64,000 nucleotides of DNA from CBDFKF01 sp965248765 (GTDB taxonomy: Bacteria > Pseudomonadota > Alphaproteobacteria > VGEJ01): positions 372,001 through 436,000 of the forward strand of contig CBDFKF010000004.1 of NCBI GenBank assembly GCA_965248765.1, in the 5' to 3' direction. Of the stretch, positions 53,736 through 63,960 are shown one piece after another; positions within the stretch are counted from its first letter, which is position 1, and the number at the start of each line of letters is the position of its first letter. The translations under genes were made by a program, and so were the position numbers. The notes beneath the pieces are model-generated. The model saw nothing but the letters and a program-made list of their open reading frames with translations. It searched no databases and was not told the DNA's origin.

Positions 53736-53788
53736 GGCCAGTGGATAAGGGGACGGCCGCTCCGCGCCCGCCCCCTTATCCACTGGCC
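53736..53788. terminator. 17-bp perfect hairpin inside IS copy 3
   Basis: GGCCAGTGGATAAGGGG (53736-53752) and CCCCTTATCCACTGGCC (53772-53788), with one loop base different from copy 2. The stem is conserved even though the transposase is broken. Confidence 0.5.
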
Positions 53789-53991
53789 CAACAACCACAA
53801 CTGAAGCGGTCAATTCATATGGTACATAAACCGGTCAATTCAGTTTGTTCTCGACAGTTCGAGCCCAGCGGCGACAGTGGGAAACTGCCGAATGGAAGGG
53901 CACTCCTTGCTGCGGGCGGCTGCTTGCGATAGATGACTAAAAACTTGCCGCGGTCTTGGATAGACCAAGGAAACTAGGGGAGAGATGGAAG

Positions 53992-55253
53992 ATGGAGGCA
54001 GCCGTTTCCTCCGTCGCGCTGACCGAGACGTGTCTTTCCAACATCAAGCTCCACAACGACGCCGTCAACGCGCTGATCACTGTCACGGAAGACGAGGCGC
54101 TTCGGGCCGCTGGCTCGGCCTCCTGCATGGCCTGCCCATGGTGATCAAGGACTGCATTCAGACCGCCGGCATACGAACCACCAGCGGCGCGCTCTTCGAT
54201 CAGGACTTCGTGCCAAACCAGGATGCCGAAGTCGTCCGACGCCTGCGCGCCGCCGGCGCGGTACTGGTGGGCAAGGCGAACCTCCACGAGCTCGTATTCG
54301 GCATCACCAGCACCAACCCCATCGTCGGCCAGTGCCGGAATCCTTGGAACTTGGACCGCATACCGGGCGGCTCGAGCGGCGGGTCCGTGCGCATACCAGC
54401 ATCGATGAACGGGATCGCCGGTCTGCGACCGACCCATGGGCGCATATCTCTTTGCGGCATCACGCCGGTATCCTCGGCGCACGATACCGTCGGCCCCATG
54501 GCCTACCGGGTCGAGGACGTCGCGAGGATGTTCGCGGTGCTTGCCGGCTACGATTCGCAGGATCCTTTTTGCCGTGATCGGCCGCTCGAGAACTTCCTGC
54601 CGACTCTGGACCGGGGAATCGAGGGCGTGCGCGTGGGCATCCCGGCCAATTTCTATTACGAAAATATCGATGCGGAGGTCCGAGACGCGGTCTTGCGCGG
54701 TGCCGACGTTCTCAAGGCGCTGGGCGCCGAGATTCGTGACATCCGCTTGAACGGTGCAGAAGAACTGCACCAATGGGGTGTCGTTCTTTTTACCTCCGAC
54801 ATCTGCGTTGTTCATGGTGAGCGGCTGCAACGCGAGCCCCACCTGTTCAGCGACCAAGTGCGCACGCGCATGCGTCGAGGGCTGTCGTTCACGTCCCTCG
54901 ACTATGCCCGCGCCATGCACGCCAAGTGGTTGTGGCAGCGCACGATGCGTAAGGCTTTCGAGCAGGTTGACGTGATCCTGATACCGACGCTGCCCACGGA
55001 AGTCCCGGCGATCGAGCCGTGGGACGACCAGCACCAACTGACCAGCGAAGTGACGCGCTTCACCTATGGCGGCACGCTGGCCGGAACGCCCGGCCTCTCG
55101 CTTCCGTGCGGCTTTACCTCCTCAGGCCTACCCATTGGCATGCTTCTCGAGGCGCGCCCGGGCGCCGAGCCGCTGCTATTGCGCGCGGGTTGCGCCTACC
55201 AGAGCCAAACCGACTGGCATGTGAAGCGACCGCCGTTGCTGCCAGCGACCTAG
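53992..55253 (+). pseudogene. amidase-signature amidase with deletions in the active-site region
   Basis: The first frame from the ATG at 53992 (after GGGGAGAG) gives ALTETCLSNIKLHNDAVNALI. At about 54105-54120 the homology moves to another frame (GLLHGLPMVIKDCIQTAG), so there is a frameshift with a small deletion. A second defect lies at about 54366-54384: PGGSSGGS is followed directly by VRIPAS, removing about 20 residues that normally separate the cis-Ser and the nucleophile Ser. GGCGGST-type direct repeats at the edges suggest slippage. The remainder to 55253 is well preserved. The protein cannot be catalytic. Confidence 0.85.
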
Positions 55254-55281
55254 TCCGATCGAAGAGAGCGCCGCACGCGCC

Positions 55282-55989
55282 CTAGCGCGAGAACTCCTCC
55301 GCGTGCTCGTTCCACCAGTTGGCGATGTCGATTCGCCGAGCGAACCAGACATCACCTTTCTCGAGCGCGTACTCGATGAAGCGCTTGAGGGCAGAGGTTC
55401 GCGACGCCTGCCCCACCATTCGCGAGTGCAGCCCCACCGACATCATCTTCGGGTGGGTCTCGCCTTCGTCCCACAGATAATCCAGTCCTTGCTTCAACAG
55501 GTCGAACCACGAATCCGGACCGGATACACCTTGGGGCAGCACATATCGCACGTCGTTGTAGGTAAGGGTGTCGGGGAGGATGAGATGACGCTTACCGCCG
55601 ACCTCCACGTAGTACGGCAGATCGTCGTTGTACGTATCTGAGTCGTACACGAACCCGCCTTCCTCGACCAGAAGCTCGCGGGTGTGCACCGACGGTCCAT
55701 AGCGGCAGTACCAGCCGAGTGGCCGCTGTCCGCAAGTCTCCGTGATGGATTTGATGGCCGCCTCCATGTGGGCCTTCTCTTCCTCACGGCTCAGCTTCCA
55801 CATCTCCTCCCACCGCCACCCGTGCGAGCATGGTTCATGGCCGGTCCCGGCCGATGGTGATGTGGGCACGACAAGCAAGCTGCCGGCAAAGGGCGGTAAG
55901 TAAGAAACCGTTGACAGGCGCGCTCGGACGCTCAGCGCGCGGCGGCCATCTCCGCGCATTTCGTTTGACTTATCCGACCGGGTGCCCAC
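55282..55989 (-). pseudogene. puuE: polysaccharide deacetylase-family protein (PuuE allantoinase-like), 5'-truncated
   Basis: From about 55850 to 55282 the protein matches PuuE-type deacetylases: GHEPCSHGWRWEEMWKLSREEE, RPLGWYCRYGPSVHTRELL, EEGGFVYDSDTYNDDLPYY, HPKMMSVGLHSRM and WFARRIDIANWW. About the first 100 residues of the family are missing, and the open frame upstream of 55850 shows no resemblance. Whether an active short form exists is doubtful. The reaction would be allantoin ring opening or deacetylation. Confidence 0.75.
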
Positions 55990-56154
55990 CTATGTGGCGG
56001 CTGCATTAGCGGCTGCCGGTATTCTGGCCGCGTGAGCGAGCGCTGCATTGGGCCGATCGTCTCGCCTCGATACCTTGCAAATCCTCCCCGACCGTCCGGA
56101 TCACGCGGGCCGGTCCGTGGCGTTCGCGCCAATCGCGGTGCGTCGCATGGTGCG

Positions 56155-57519
56155 ATGTGCGCCGGCGCGGATGACTTGAAAGGCGTACCTTTTTTGACGC
56201 AGTTTTCTGACCTCGGCCTCGATCGGCCGATACTGGACGCACTCGCGACCGCAGGCTATGCGCAACCGACTCCGATCCAGGCTATGGCTATCCCCCACGT
56301 GCTCGCGGGGGGCGACCTTCTCGGCATCGCTAGCACTGGCACCGGCAAGACAGCGGCGTTCGCGCTGCCGATATTGCAGAACCTCGCCGCCGCGCGCGAC
56401 GTTGCGCCACGCGGCGCGTGCCGCGCGCTAGTGCTCGCGCCGACGCGCGAGCTCGCCGCCCAGATCGGCGACAGCTTTCGCGACTACGGACGCAACTTTC
56501 GCCTCAAGATCGCTGTCACCGTCGGCGGGGTGGCCTACCAGCCGCAGACCGCGGCCCTGGCCAAGGGCATCGACGTACTGGTGGCCACGCCGGGCCGGCT
56601 TCTCGATCATATGAGCCGGGGCTCGGCCCGGCTCGACGGGGCCTCCGTCCTCGTCCTCGACGAGGCCGATCACATGCTCGACCTCGGGTTCATCCCGGCC
56701 GTACGGAAGCTCATGACTCAGATCCCCAGGAAGCGGCAGAGCCTGTTCTTCTCGGCGACTATGCCGGGCGCAATTCGCGCCTTGGCCGATGAATTCCTGC
56801 GCGCGCCTCAGACGGTTTCGGCGGCGCCGTCGGCAACACCGCCCGCCCGCATCGAGCAGCGCCTGATCCACGTCGAGCAGCGCCGCAAAAGCGGCTTGCT
56901 TGCCGACATTGTGCGGGACGGTGGCGATGGGCGAGTGCTCGTATTCACGCGCACCAAGCGCGGTGCCGATCGCGTCGTACGCGGCCTCATCACCGCCCGC
57001 ATCAATGCGGTAGCGATCCACGGCAACAAGAGCCAAGGCCAACGCGAACGCGCGCTCGCCGGGTTCCGCGCAGGCCACGCACCGGTTTTGGTCGCAACCG
57101 ATATCGCGGCGCGCGGCATCGATGTTGACGGCATCAGGCTGGTGGTGAACTACGATCTGCCCAATGTCGCCGAGACCTATGTTCACCGCATCGGTCGCAC
57201 CGGGCGCACGGGCGCCGCAGGTGCCGCAATCGCCTTTTGCAGCCCTGAGGAACGACCGCTGCTGCGCGCCATCGAGGCGCTGCTGCGGATGCGCATCCCG
57301 GCGGATGGCGACTCGGCGGCGCCACCACGTCAGACGCGGCGGCCAGCGCGCGGCGCCACGCCGGCGGTGCGCCGGGCACCCAACGACAGGGAGCCGCGGC
57401 TGGCAGAACTGCCGTTCATGCGCGCGACGACGGAACGCAAGTCCGCTCCGGCGCAGCGCCACCGCAAGCGCCGGCCGACCAGAAAGATCGCCCGCCAAGC
57501 AGCGGCAATGGCACGGTGA
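56155..57519 (+). CDS. rhlE: DEAD-box RNA helicase, RhlE-like
   Basis: This protein of about 454 residues has all helicase motifs in order: Q motif (GYAQPTPIQ), STGTGKTAAF, PTRELAAQ, TPGRLLDH, LDEADHMLD, FFSATMP, VFTRTKRGAD, ATDIAARGIDVD and HRIGRTGRTG. A basic C-terminal tail (about 60 residues, RKRRPTRK-like) probably binds RNA. I chose the ATG at 56155; the frame is open to 56032 and a TTG at about 56194 is another option. It is the first intact gene after the damaged PuuE gene. Confidence 0.92.
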   Translation: MCAGADDLKGVPFLTQFSDLGLDRPILDALATAGYAQPTPIQAMAIPHVLAGGDLLGIASTGTGKTAAFALPILQNLAAARDVAPRGACRALVLAPTRELAAQIGDSFRDYGRNFRLKIAVTVGGVAYQPQTAALAKGIDVLVATPGRLLDHMSRGSARLDGASVLVLDEADHMLDLGFIPAVRKLMTQIPRKRQSLFFSATMPGAIRALADEFLRAPQTVSAAPSATPPARIEQRLIHVEQRRKSGLLADIVRDGGDGRVLVFTRTKRGADRVVRGLITARINAVAIHGNKSQGQRERALAGFRAGHAPVLVATDIAARGIDVDGIRLVVNYDLPNVAETYVHRIGRTGRTGAAGAAIAFCSPEERPLLRAIEALLRMRIPADGDSAAPPRQTRRPARGATPAVRRAPNDREPRLAELPFMRATTERKSAPAQRHRKRRPTRKIARQAAAMAR

Positions 57520-57578
57520 GCGCCCGCCGCGCCAGGGCTGTCGCAACTGCCGGACCTCGCTAGCCGCACCGTCGGAAA

Positions 57579-57770
57579 ATGCCCCAAACACCTGTACGAC
57601 AGACCAATCAGACCGAGCGCCCGACCGGGCATCGAGACGGCGATGCCCCCACGCGGCCGGATGCCGCCGGGGATGTCCCGGCTGAGCGACAGTGCCTGAC
57701 GTGCGGGGCGAGCTTTCTGAGCGAGGGCTGGCACAACCGCCTGTGCCGCCGCTGCGCCAGGTATAGCTAG
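57579..57770 (+). CDS. small zinc-ribbon-like protein
   Basis: This 63-residue protein has a disordered N-terminal half and a C-terminal motif RQCLTCGASFLSEGWHNRLC with a second CXXC (C-R-R-C) following, a CxxC-x(15)-CxxC pattern suited to one zinc. Similar short proteins occur in many alphaproteobacteria. It lies just upstream of the desaturase gene. The function is unknown. The small size makes the start uncertain. Confidence 0.6.
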   Translation: MPQTPVRQTNQTERPTGHRDGDAPTRPDAAGDVPAERQCLTCGASFLSEGWHNRLCRRCARYS

Positions 57771-57775
57771 CAGCC

Positions 57776-58816
57776 GTGTCGATCGCAGCAACTGGCGCCC
57801 CCGCATCACCTACCCCCGCCCGCTATTGGGCGCGGATCGCTGCCGAGTACGGAGCGCCCGACGCCCGGCGCAGCATTCTCCAGCTCTTGACGACCATCAT
57901 TCCGCTGGCGGCGCTGTGGACCGCGATGAGCATCACCGTGAAAGACGCCTACTGGATAACGCTGTTGCTGTCCGTGCCGACAGCGGCGTTCCTGGTGCGG
58001 CTATTCATGATCCAACACGATTGTGGCCACCGGTCGTTCTTCCGGTCCCCACGTTTCAACGATATGTTGGGCCACCTCATCGGGGTGCTGACGCTGACTC
58101 CCCATGGCTATTGGCGAAGGGCCCACAACATCCATCACGCCACCTCTGGCAACCTCGAAAAGCGTGGCATTGGTGAGGTGTCTGTTCTGACGGTACGCGA
58201 GTACGTTGCGCTGTCGCGCTGGAGGCGCTTGGCCTACCGCCTCTACCGGCATCCGGTAGCGTTTCTGATCATCGGTCCGCTGTACCTTTTCGTCCTCAAG
58301 CATCGGCTACCGCTCGACCTTCTTCGCCGGTACCCCGCGGCGTTGATCAGCGTCATGGCCACCAACGTCGCGATCGTTGGGCTGATGGCGGCGCTTGCCC
58401 TGTGGCTCGGCCTTGCCGAGGCCCTGATGGTTCAGGCGCCAATCATCTTCCTGTCAGCGGTGGCCGGCATCTGGCTGTTCTACGTCCAGCACCAATTCGA
58501 GCAGGCCTATTGGCGCACGGACGATGGCTGGGACTTCCATGAAGCCGCCGTTCATGGGAGCTCCTATTATGACCTACCACAGCCGTTTCGTTGGCTCACC
58601 GCTGACATCGGCATCCACCATATCCACCACCTGTCCAGTCGTATTCCCAATTACCGTCTGCACGAGTGCCTGGCCGACAATGCCGAGCTGCGCGATACTG
58701 GTCGGCTCTCATTGCGTGACAGCCTGAGATGCGCCCGGCTCGCGCTGTGGGCCGAGGACTCGCGGCGGCTGATCAGCTTTCGCGACGCCGTCCGCCTATC
58801 ACCAAAGGCTAAGTAG
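57776..58816 (+). CDS. membrane fatty acid desaturase
   Basis: This 346-residue protein has three histidine boxes: HDCGH (81-85), HNIHH (117-121) and HHIHH (281-285), the di-iron ligands of acyl-lipid desaturases. About four to six membrane segments are visible (for example 40-58 and 197-215). It would insert a double bond in membrane fatty acids, likely omega-3 or delta-12 type. It starts with a GTG at 57776, six bases after the zinc-ribbon gene, so the two may be translated from one message. Confidence 0.88.
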   Translation: MSIAATGAPASPTPARYWARIAAEYGAPDARRSILQLLTTIIPLAALWTAMSITVKDAYWITLLLSVPTAAFLVRLFMIQHDCGHRSFFRSPRFNDMLGHLIGVLTLTPHGYWRRAHNIHHATSGNLEKRGIGEVSVLTVREYVALSRWRRLAYRLYRHPVAFLIIGPLYLFVLKHRLPLDLLRRYPAALISVMATNVAIVGLMAALALWLGLAEALMVQAPIIFLSAVAGIWLFYVQHQFEQAYWRTDDGWDFHEAAVHGSSYYDLPQPFRWLTADIGIHHIHHLSSRIPNYRLHECLADNAELRDTGRLSLRDSLRCARLALWAEDSRRLISFRDAVRLSPKAK

Positions 58817-58899
58817 CGCCCCCCCAAAGAGCCGACGAGCGAATGGCCGCGTGCGGGAAATTCCGGCGGACTGCGATCGCCAGGGAGAGCCCAGCCGTC

Positions 58900-59242
58900 A
58901 TGATTGAATTTTCCGGCCATCCCGCCTCCTATCGGCACTGGAAGCTGACGATCGACGGTCCGATCGCCACGCTTGCCTTGGACGTGAGGGAGGACGGCGG
59001 CCTCGTTCCCGGCTACGCCCTGAAGCTCAATTCCTACGACCTGGGCGTGGACATCGAGCTCTACGACGCCGTCCAGCGGCTGCGTTTCGAGCATCCCGGG
59101 GTCCGCGCGGTGGTGATCGTGTCTAACAAGGAGCGGGTGTTCTGCGCCGGCGCGAACATCGCCATGCTCGGCCAGTCGAGCCACGAGCAGAAGGTCAACT
59201 TCTGCAAGTTCACTAACGAGACGCGGAACGCCCTGCCGACCG
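58900..59242 (+). pseudogene. boxC: benzoyl-CoA-dihydrodiol lyase (BoxC), N-terminal remnant
   Basis: From the ATG at 58900 the protein reads ASYRHWKLTIDGPIATLAL, PGYALKLNSYDLGVDIEL, RVFCAGANIAMLG and KVNFCKFTNETRNA, the characteristic first 115 residues of BoxC, an enoyl-CoA hydratase-like enzyme of the aerobic benzoyl-CoA pathway (about 550 residues). It ends abruptly near 59236 and the sequence continues as BoxB in another frame. The remainder of boxC is gone. A weak AGGGAGAG lies before the start. Confidence 0.88.
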
Positions 59243-59813
59243 TACCTGAACCTCCATTTCAGCGCCTCGCTCGACCTGTTCGGCCGAGAGCTCTCCACCA
59301 ACGCCGCCAACAACTACACCATGGGCCTCAAGGGTCGTTTCCAGGAGACCCGCATCGACGACGACCATCGGCTCGCGGACACCGTTTACCCGGTGCCCGA
59401 GGTCAAGGGCGATGCCGCGGTCATGGTCGAGGCGCCGGCCTTGACCGCGGTCAACGAGCGCCTGCGCGACGATTATGTCGTCGACTGCCAGCGCGGGCTC
59501 GGCAGGCGGAACCGGACCATCCGCGACGCCGGCATCGACTTCGAGCTGACGCTCCCGCGCCGCGTCTTCAACCGTGAGATCGGCGCCTTCGCCGCGTTTC
59601 GGAGCACCCCTGATGGCCGGATCATCCCCGAAGCTCAGTGGGACAGGCGGCAGGCCGACTGGCTGCCGAGCGCCGAGGACCAGGCCTATGTGCACTCGCT
59701 GATGGCGCCGGTGACCGAGCCCGGCAAGATGGCCAACTGGATCGCCGCGCCGGCCAAGGGCATCGACGGCAAGCCGCTCGATTTCGAGTACGTGCGTTTC
59801 AATTCGGGAGCCG
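59243..59813 (+). pseudogene. boxB: benzoyl-CoA 2,3-epoxidase subunit (BoxB), C-terminal remnant
   Basis: This frame gives YLNLHFSASLDLFGRELST, MGLKGRFQETRIDDDHRL, DDYVVDCQRGLGRRNRTI and MAPVTEPGKMANWIAAPAKG, ending FEYVRFN: the last 190 residues of BoxB (about 475), the di-iron subunit that epoxidises benzoyl-CoA. The iron-binding N-terminal part is missing. The frame has no stop after FEYVRFN and runs on into the benzoate-CoA ligase in the same frame (59939). The deletion thus removed most of boxC and over half of boxB. Confidence 0.88.
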
Positions 59814-59938
59814 GAGACCGGATCGCCGAGCCCACCGGGTTTTGGAGCTCCGCGACGAGGCCGTTAAGATCGGCGGGTCCGCAAGGGCCGGAAATCCAGC
59901 GACCGGACTGGACGCAGGGCCGAGCGGGAGGACCTCTC

Positions 59939-61522
<1,584 letters not shown>

Positions 61523-61767
61523 GCCGGAGCATGCGGGTTGATTGGATTTGCGGAACGCCGCCGGAACAAGCGCCGGCGCGGTTCGTCCGAGCCTGACCTG
61601 AAGCCGCCGTCGGGGAGTGGGAAGTCCGCTTCCTCGACCAAAGCGGCCGAGTTGCATGCTTCTGAGGCTCGGCTGAGCTGACCCCAAACCGACTCTCCCG
61701 TCTCAACTAGCCGCTATTGGCGATATGCCGGCGGCAGACCATTGGCTGATGCCCTTGTGACCGGAGG

Positions 61768-62244
61768 CTACCCAACTTGGTAGATGTCGTAGCCCACCTC
61801 ATGTTTGTCGGTGTACGCCTTGCCAATGCCGATGAAAAACCCGGTGTTCATCCACTGATAGTCTGCGTGGGCGGTTTGGAACCTCGGGCAAATTCGCAGA
61901 TCAAGACTCCCGGGAGGTGATGGGGCGCCCTCGAAAAGATTTTTGTATCCGTCCGGTCCCAGGTTCGTAGTCCCGTAGTAGCAGGCATAGATCACTGCGC
62001 CATCATCGGTTTCATACATCACGCGAACGTCGAGTATCCCGACGCCATCGGTGCGCACCGTAAGCCAATCCGCACCAACAGGGCGTATCTTGCCCTTCAA
62101 CTTCGAGCCAAGCAGTTCTCCGCCCGTCACGTAGTAGTTCGCCCTGAAACCTTCGGCGACCGGACCGATGATCTCACCTTCGGAAATCGTCGCTTGGGTC
62201 GATACGACGTGCTCGAGTTCGTACGGGTATCCGTGTCCGCCCAT
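61768..62244 (-). CDS. DUF3237-family protein
   Basis: This 158-residue protein starts after AAGGAGAG. It reads as one small beta-barrel-type domain with the DUF3237 features: RANYYVTGGELLGSKLKGKI, the GADWLTVRTDG strand pair and a late YQWMNTGFFIGIGK. The family has no certain activity; relatives lie in aromatic-catabolism clusters. It is convergent with bclA across a 245-bp gap that shows no clear terminator, and no partner gene follows downstream. Confidence 0.85.
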   Translation of the reverse strand: MGGHGYPYELEHVVSTQATISEGEIIGPVAEGFRANYYVTGGELLGSKLKGKIRPVGADWLTVRTDGVGILDVRVMYETDDGAVIYACYYGTTNLGPDGYKNLFEGAPSPPGSLDLRICPRFQTAHADYQWMNTGFFIGIGKAYTDKHEVGYDIYQVG

Positions 62245-62615
62245 GAGCTCTCCTTCTCACTGATGGCACTACTAGCACCGGTCTCGCGAAGCGTCCCCAG
62301 CACACGCGTGCGTTGTGCTGTCCAAATGTAGCAGAGACAGTCGCTCTGAGAGGGCGGGCTGAAGTCCGGTTCTGGCTAGCTAGACCCGGCCGCCGGGACG
62401 ACCAAAGAAACAGACGGGCGTGGTCGAGGAATGCGCTGCTCGAGCTGCAAGACACTAGCGGCGATGGCTCCAGGGAGCGAATCGGAGAGCACTGCTCCGT
62501 CAGCCGACAAAGCTGTTCGTGATGCCATAGGGATCGTCGGCATCGAAGCCGATGGTTGTGAGGCCAGCTGACTTGGCTATGGTGTAGCGACACGGCGCGG
62601 TGCAATCCCCGGGGG
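62245..62615. other. intergenic stretch, perhaps a gene remnant
   Basis: No intact gene is visible. On the minus strand near 62515-62580 one frame encodes KSAGLTTIGFDADDPYG and then ITNSFVG before a stop, which looks like a protein C-terminus, but no upstream body exists. The stretch also presumably carries the promoter of the TetR gene. Confidence 0.35.
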
Positions 62616-63341
62616 ATGGTGATGGCGGCGGCACGGCAGAAGAAATCTCAGCAGCCGCGCCGCCTGGCGGCCGCGGACCGGCAGGCGCAGATCGTCGCGG
62701 CGGCGGCGGCGCTGTTCGCCGAACGCGGTTTCAGGGTATCGACGCGTGAACTGGCGCAGTACCTGGGGGTGACGCAGGCACTGCTGTACCGCTATTTCGC
62801 GTCCAAACAAGCGCTCATAGACGAGGTGTTCCAGGCGCAACTCGTCGACCGATGGGATCCGGCCATCGGTGACTTGCTGACGAACCGGACGCAGTCGCTG
62901 GCGGCGCGGCTAACGGCATTCTACCAAGCATTTGCCGAAAGGTTCGAAGATACGACCATGCGGTTATTCATGCGGGCGGCGTTGGACGGTATGAAGTTTC
63001 CCGACCGATACTCATTCCCGCTGAATCGGCGGGTGTTAGAGCCCGTGGTCGCCGAATTGCGGCACGAAGCCGGGCTGCCCCCGCTGGAGAAAGTGCCACT
63101 GACGCGGGGCGAGCGGGAATTGGCGCTGGCGCTACACGGCAGCATTGTGTTTCTGGGCATCCGGCGGCACATCTACCGCATGCCGCTTTCAAAAGACCTA
63201 GACCGCCACGTGGCGATGCACGTGGCGGTCTACGCCGCGGGGACCGTGGGTCAGATAAAGCGCCTGCACAAACTACTGGCGGACGATCCTTTCGCCCCAC
63301 CGATGGTGGGGCGGCGCAGACGCAAGGGCACTAGCCCTTGA
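62616..63341 (+). CDS. TetR-family transcriptional regulator
   Basis: This 241-residue protein has an N-terminal helix-turn-helix (FAERGFRVSTRELAQYLGVT, then ALLYRYFASKQALIDEVF, about residues 35-72) and a helical ligand-binding domain. It would repress genes until a small ligand is bound. The start is uncertain between adjacent ATGs at 62616 and 62622. Its end overlaps the convergent P460 gene by 11 bp. The 24-bp palindrome at 63937 beyond that gene is a candidate operator. Confidence 0.88.
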   Translation: MVMAAARQKKSQQPRRLAAADRQAQIVAAAAALFAERGFRVSTRELAQYLGVTQALLYRYFASKQALIDEVFQAQLVDRWDPAIGDLLTNRTQSLAARLTAFYQAFAERFEDTTMRLFMRAALDGMKFPDRYSFPLNRRVLEPVVAELRHEAGLPPLEKVPLTRGERELALALHGSIVFLGIRRHIYRMPLSKDLDRHVAMHVAVYAAGTVGQIKRLHKLLADDPFAPPMVGRRRRKGTSP

Positions 63342-63875
63342 TATCCTCAATGAACGGGCTGAGGGTGAAGTTGAAGTCCTGAGCCTCCGCATTCTCCTTG
63401 TGGCAGGCGAAGCAGCCATCGAATTTGACAAAGTCGGCGACTTTGCGGGCGCCGTCGGGCTCGAACCACGCGTACTCCCATTCGCCATTGCGAACATCGT
63501 CGGCATACTCGACTCCCCATCCGGGCTGCTTTTCCTGGACGAAGACGTTGGTGATTTCGGACGTCGGGATGAAGTGGCCATTGACGTCGAGCAACGGCGC
63601 GCCGTCGTCACCGACGGCGGCCTTATGGTCCTCCATAATGATGACCGTGCCGTGGGGCAGTGGCTCACGGGGCCGGGCCGCCGCCAAGGCGGTGGGATTG
63701 ACGTACATGAAACGAATGATCGCGGGATCACGCTCGGGCTTCTCGACCGTGACATAGCGAACGTAGGACTCCTGGTAGCCGGCGGAAATTCGATCTTCTC
63801 CGGGCCCGCAGTGGCCCAGCCAGCGACGGTGGCGGCGACCACGAGGGCGGCGGCAGTGGTGATCTTGCGCTGCAT
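63331..63875 (-). pseudogene. cytochrome P460-family protein, frameshifted after the signal peptide
   Basis: The signal peptide (MQRKITTAAALVVAATVAGW with cleavage near ATAGP) starts at 63875. The mature part lies in another frame (ESYVRYVTVEKPERDPAIIRF to the end), with the heme motif FDGCFACHKENAE near the C-terminus. One missing base at about 63781-63786 would restore EFPAGYQES. The family includes cytochrome P460 and c'-beta-type proteins binding NO or hydroxylamine. If this is a sequencing error, the gene is normal. Confidence 0.78.
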
Positions 63876-63936
63876 AAGACGCTCCTGGCAAAAGAGCTAG
63901 CGATTATTCATTGAGCGTCACACTGATGCTCGGCGC

Positions 63937-63960
63937 ATAAGTTGTCAATAGACAACTTAT
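63937..63960. promoter_or_regulatory. 24-bp palindrome, candidate TetR operator
   Basis: ATAAGTTGTC and GACAACTTAT are perfect 10-bp arms with a 4-nt centre (AATA), 62 bp upstream of the cytochrome P460 start. Arm length and centre fit the operators of TetR-family repressors, one of which is encoded at 62616. No clear promoter boxes were assigned. Confidence 0.55.

Larger units (their letters stand above)
52459..53856 (+). mobile_element. ISNCY/IS1202-like insertion sequence, copy 3 (1398 bp), no target duplication
   Basis: The ends match copy 2 (TGTCACTAAC at left, TCTCGACA at right). Flanks differ: GACCCCGCGATCAAGCT before and GTTCGAGCCCAGCGGCG after, so there is no 17-bp duplication. The copy has one extra C near 53317-53320 and several base changes (for example at 52818 and 53402), so it is older or more diverged. 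It marks a recombination or rearrangement junction. Confidence 0.9.

Noticed and set aside
52542..53804. Programmed frameshift in the copy 3 transposase
   Set aside because: Copies 1 and 2 encode the full protein in one frame; the extra C in copy 3 has no slippery-site context and is best seen as a mutation.
29080..53856. Composite transposon formed by IS copies 2 and 3
   Set aside because: The outer flanks do not match; copy 3 has no duplication and is diverged.
62174..62605. 143-codon minus-strand frame between the DUF3237 and TetR genes
   Set aside because: No recognisable domain and overlaps the DUF3237 start; treated as non-coding or a remnant.
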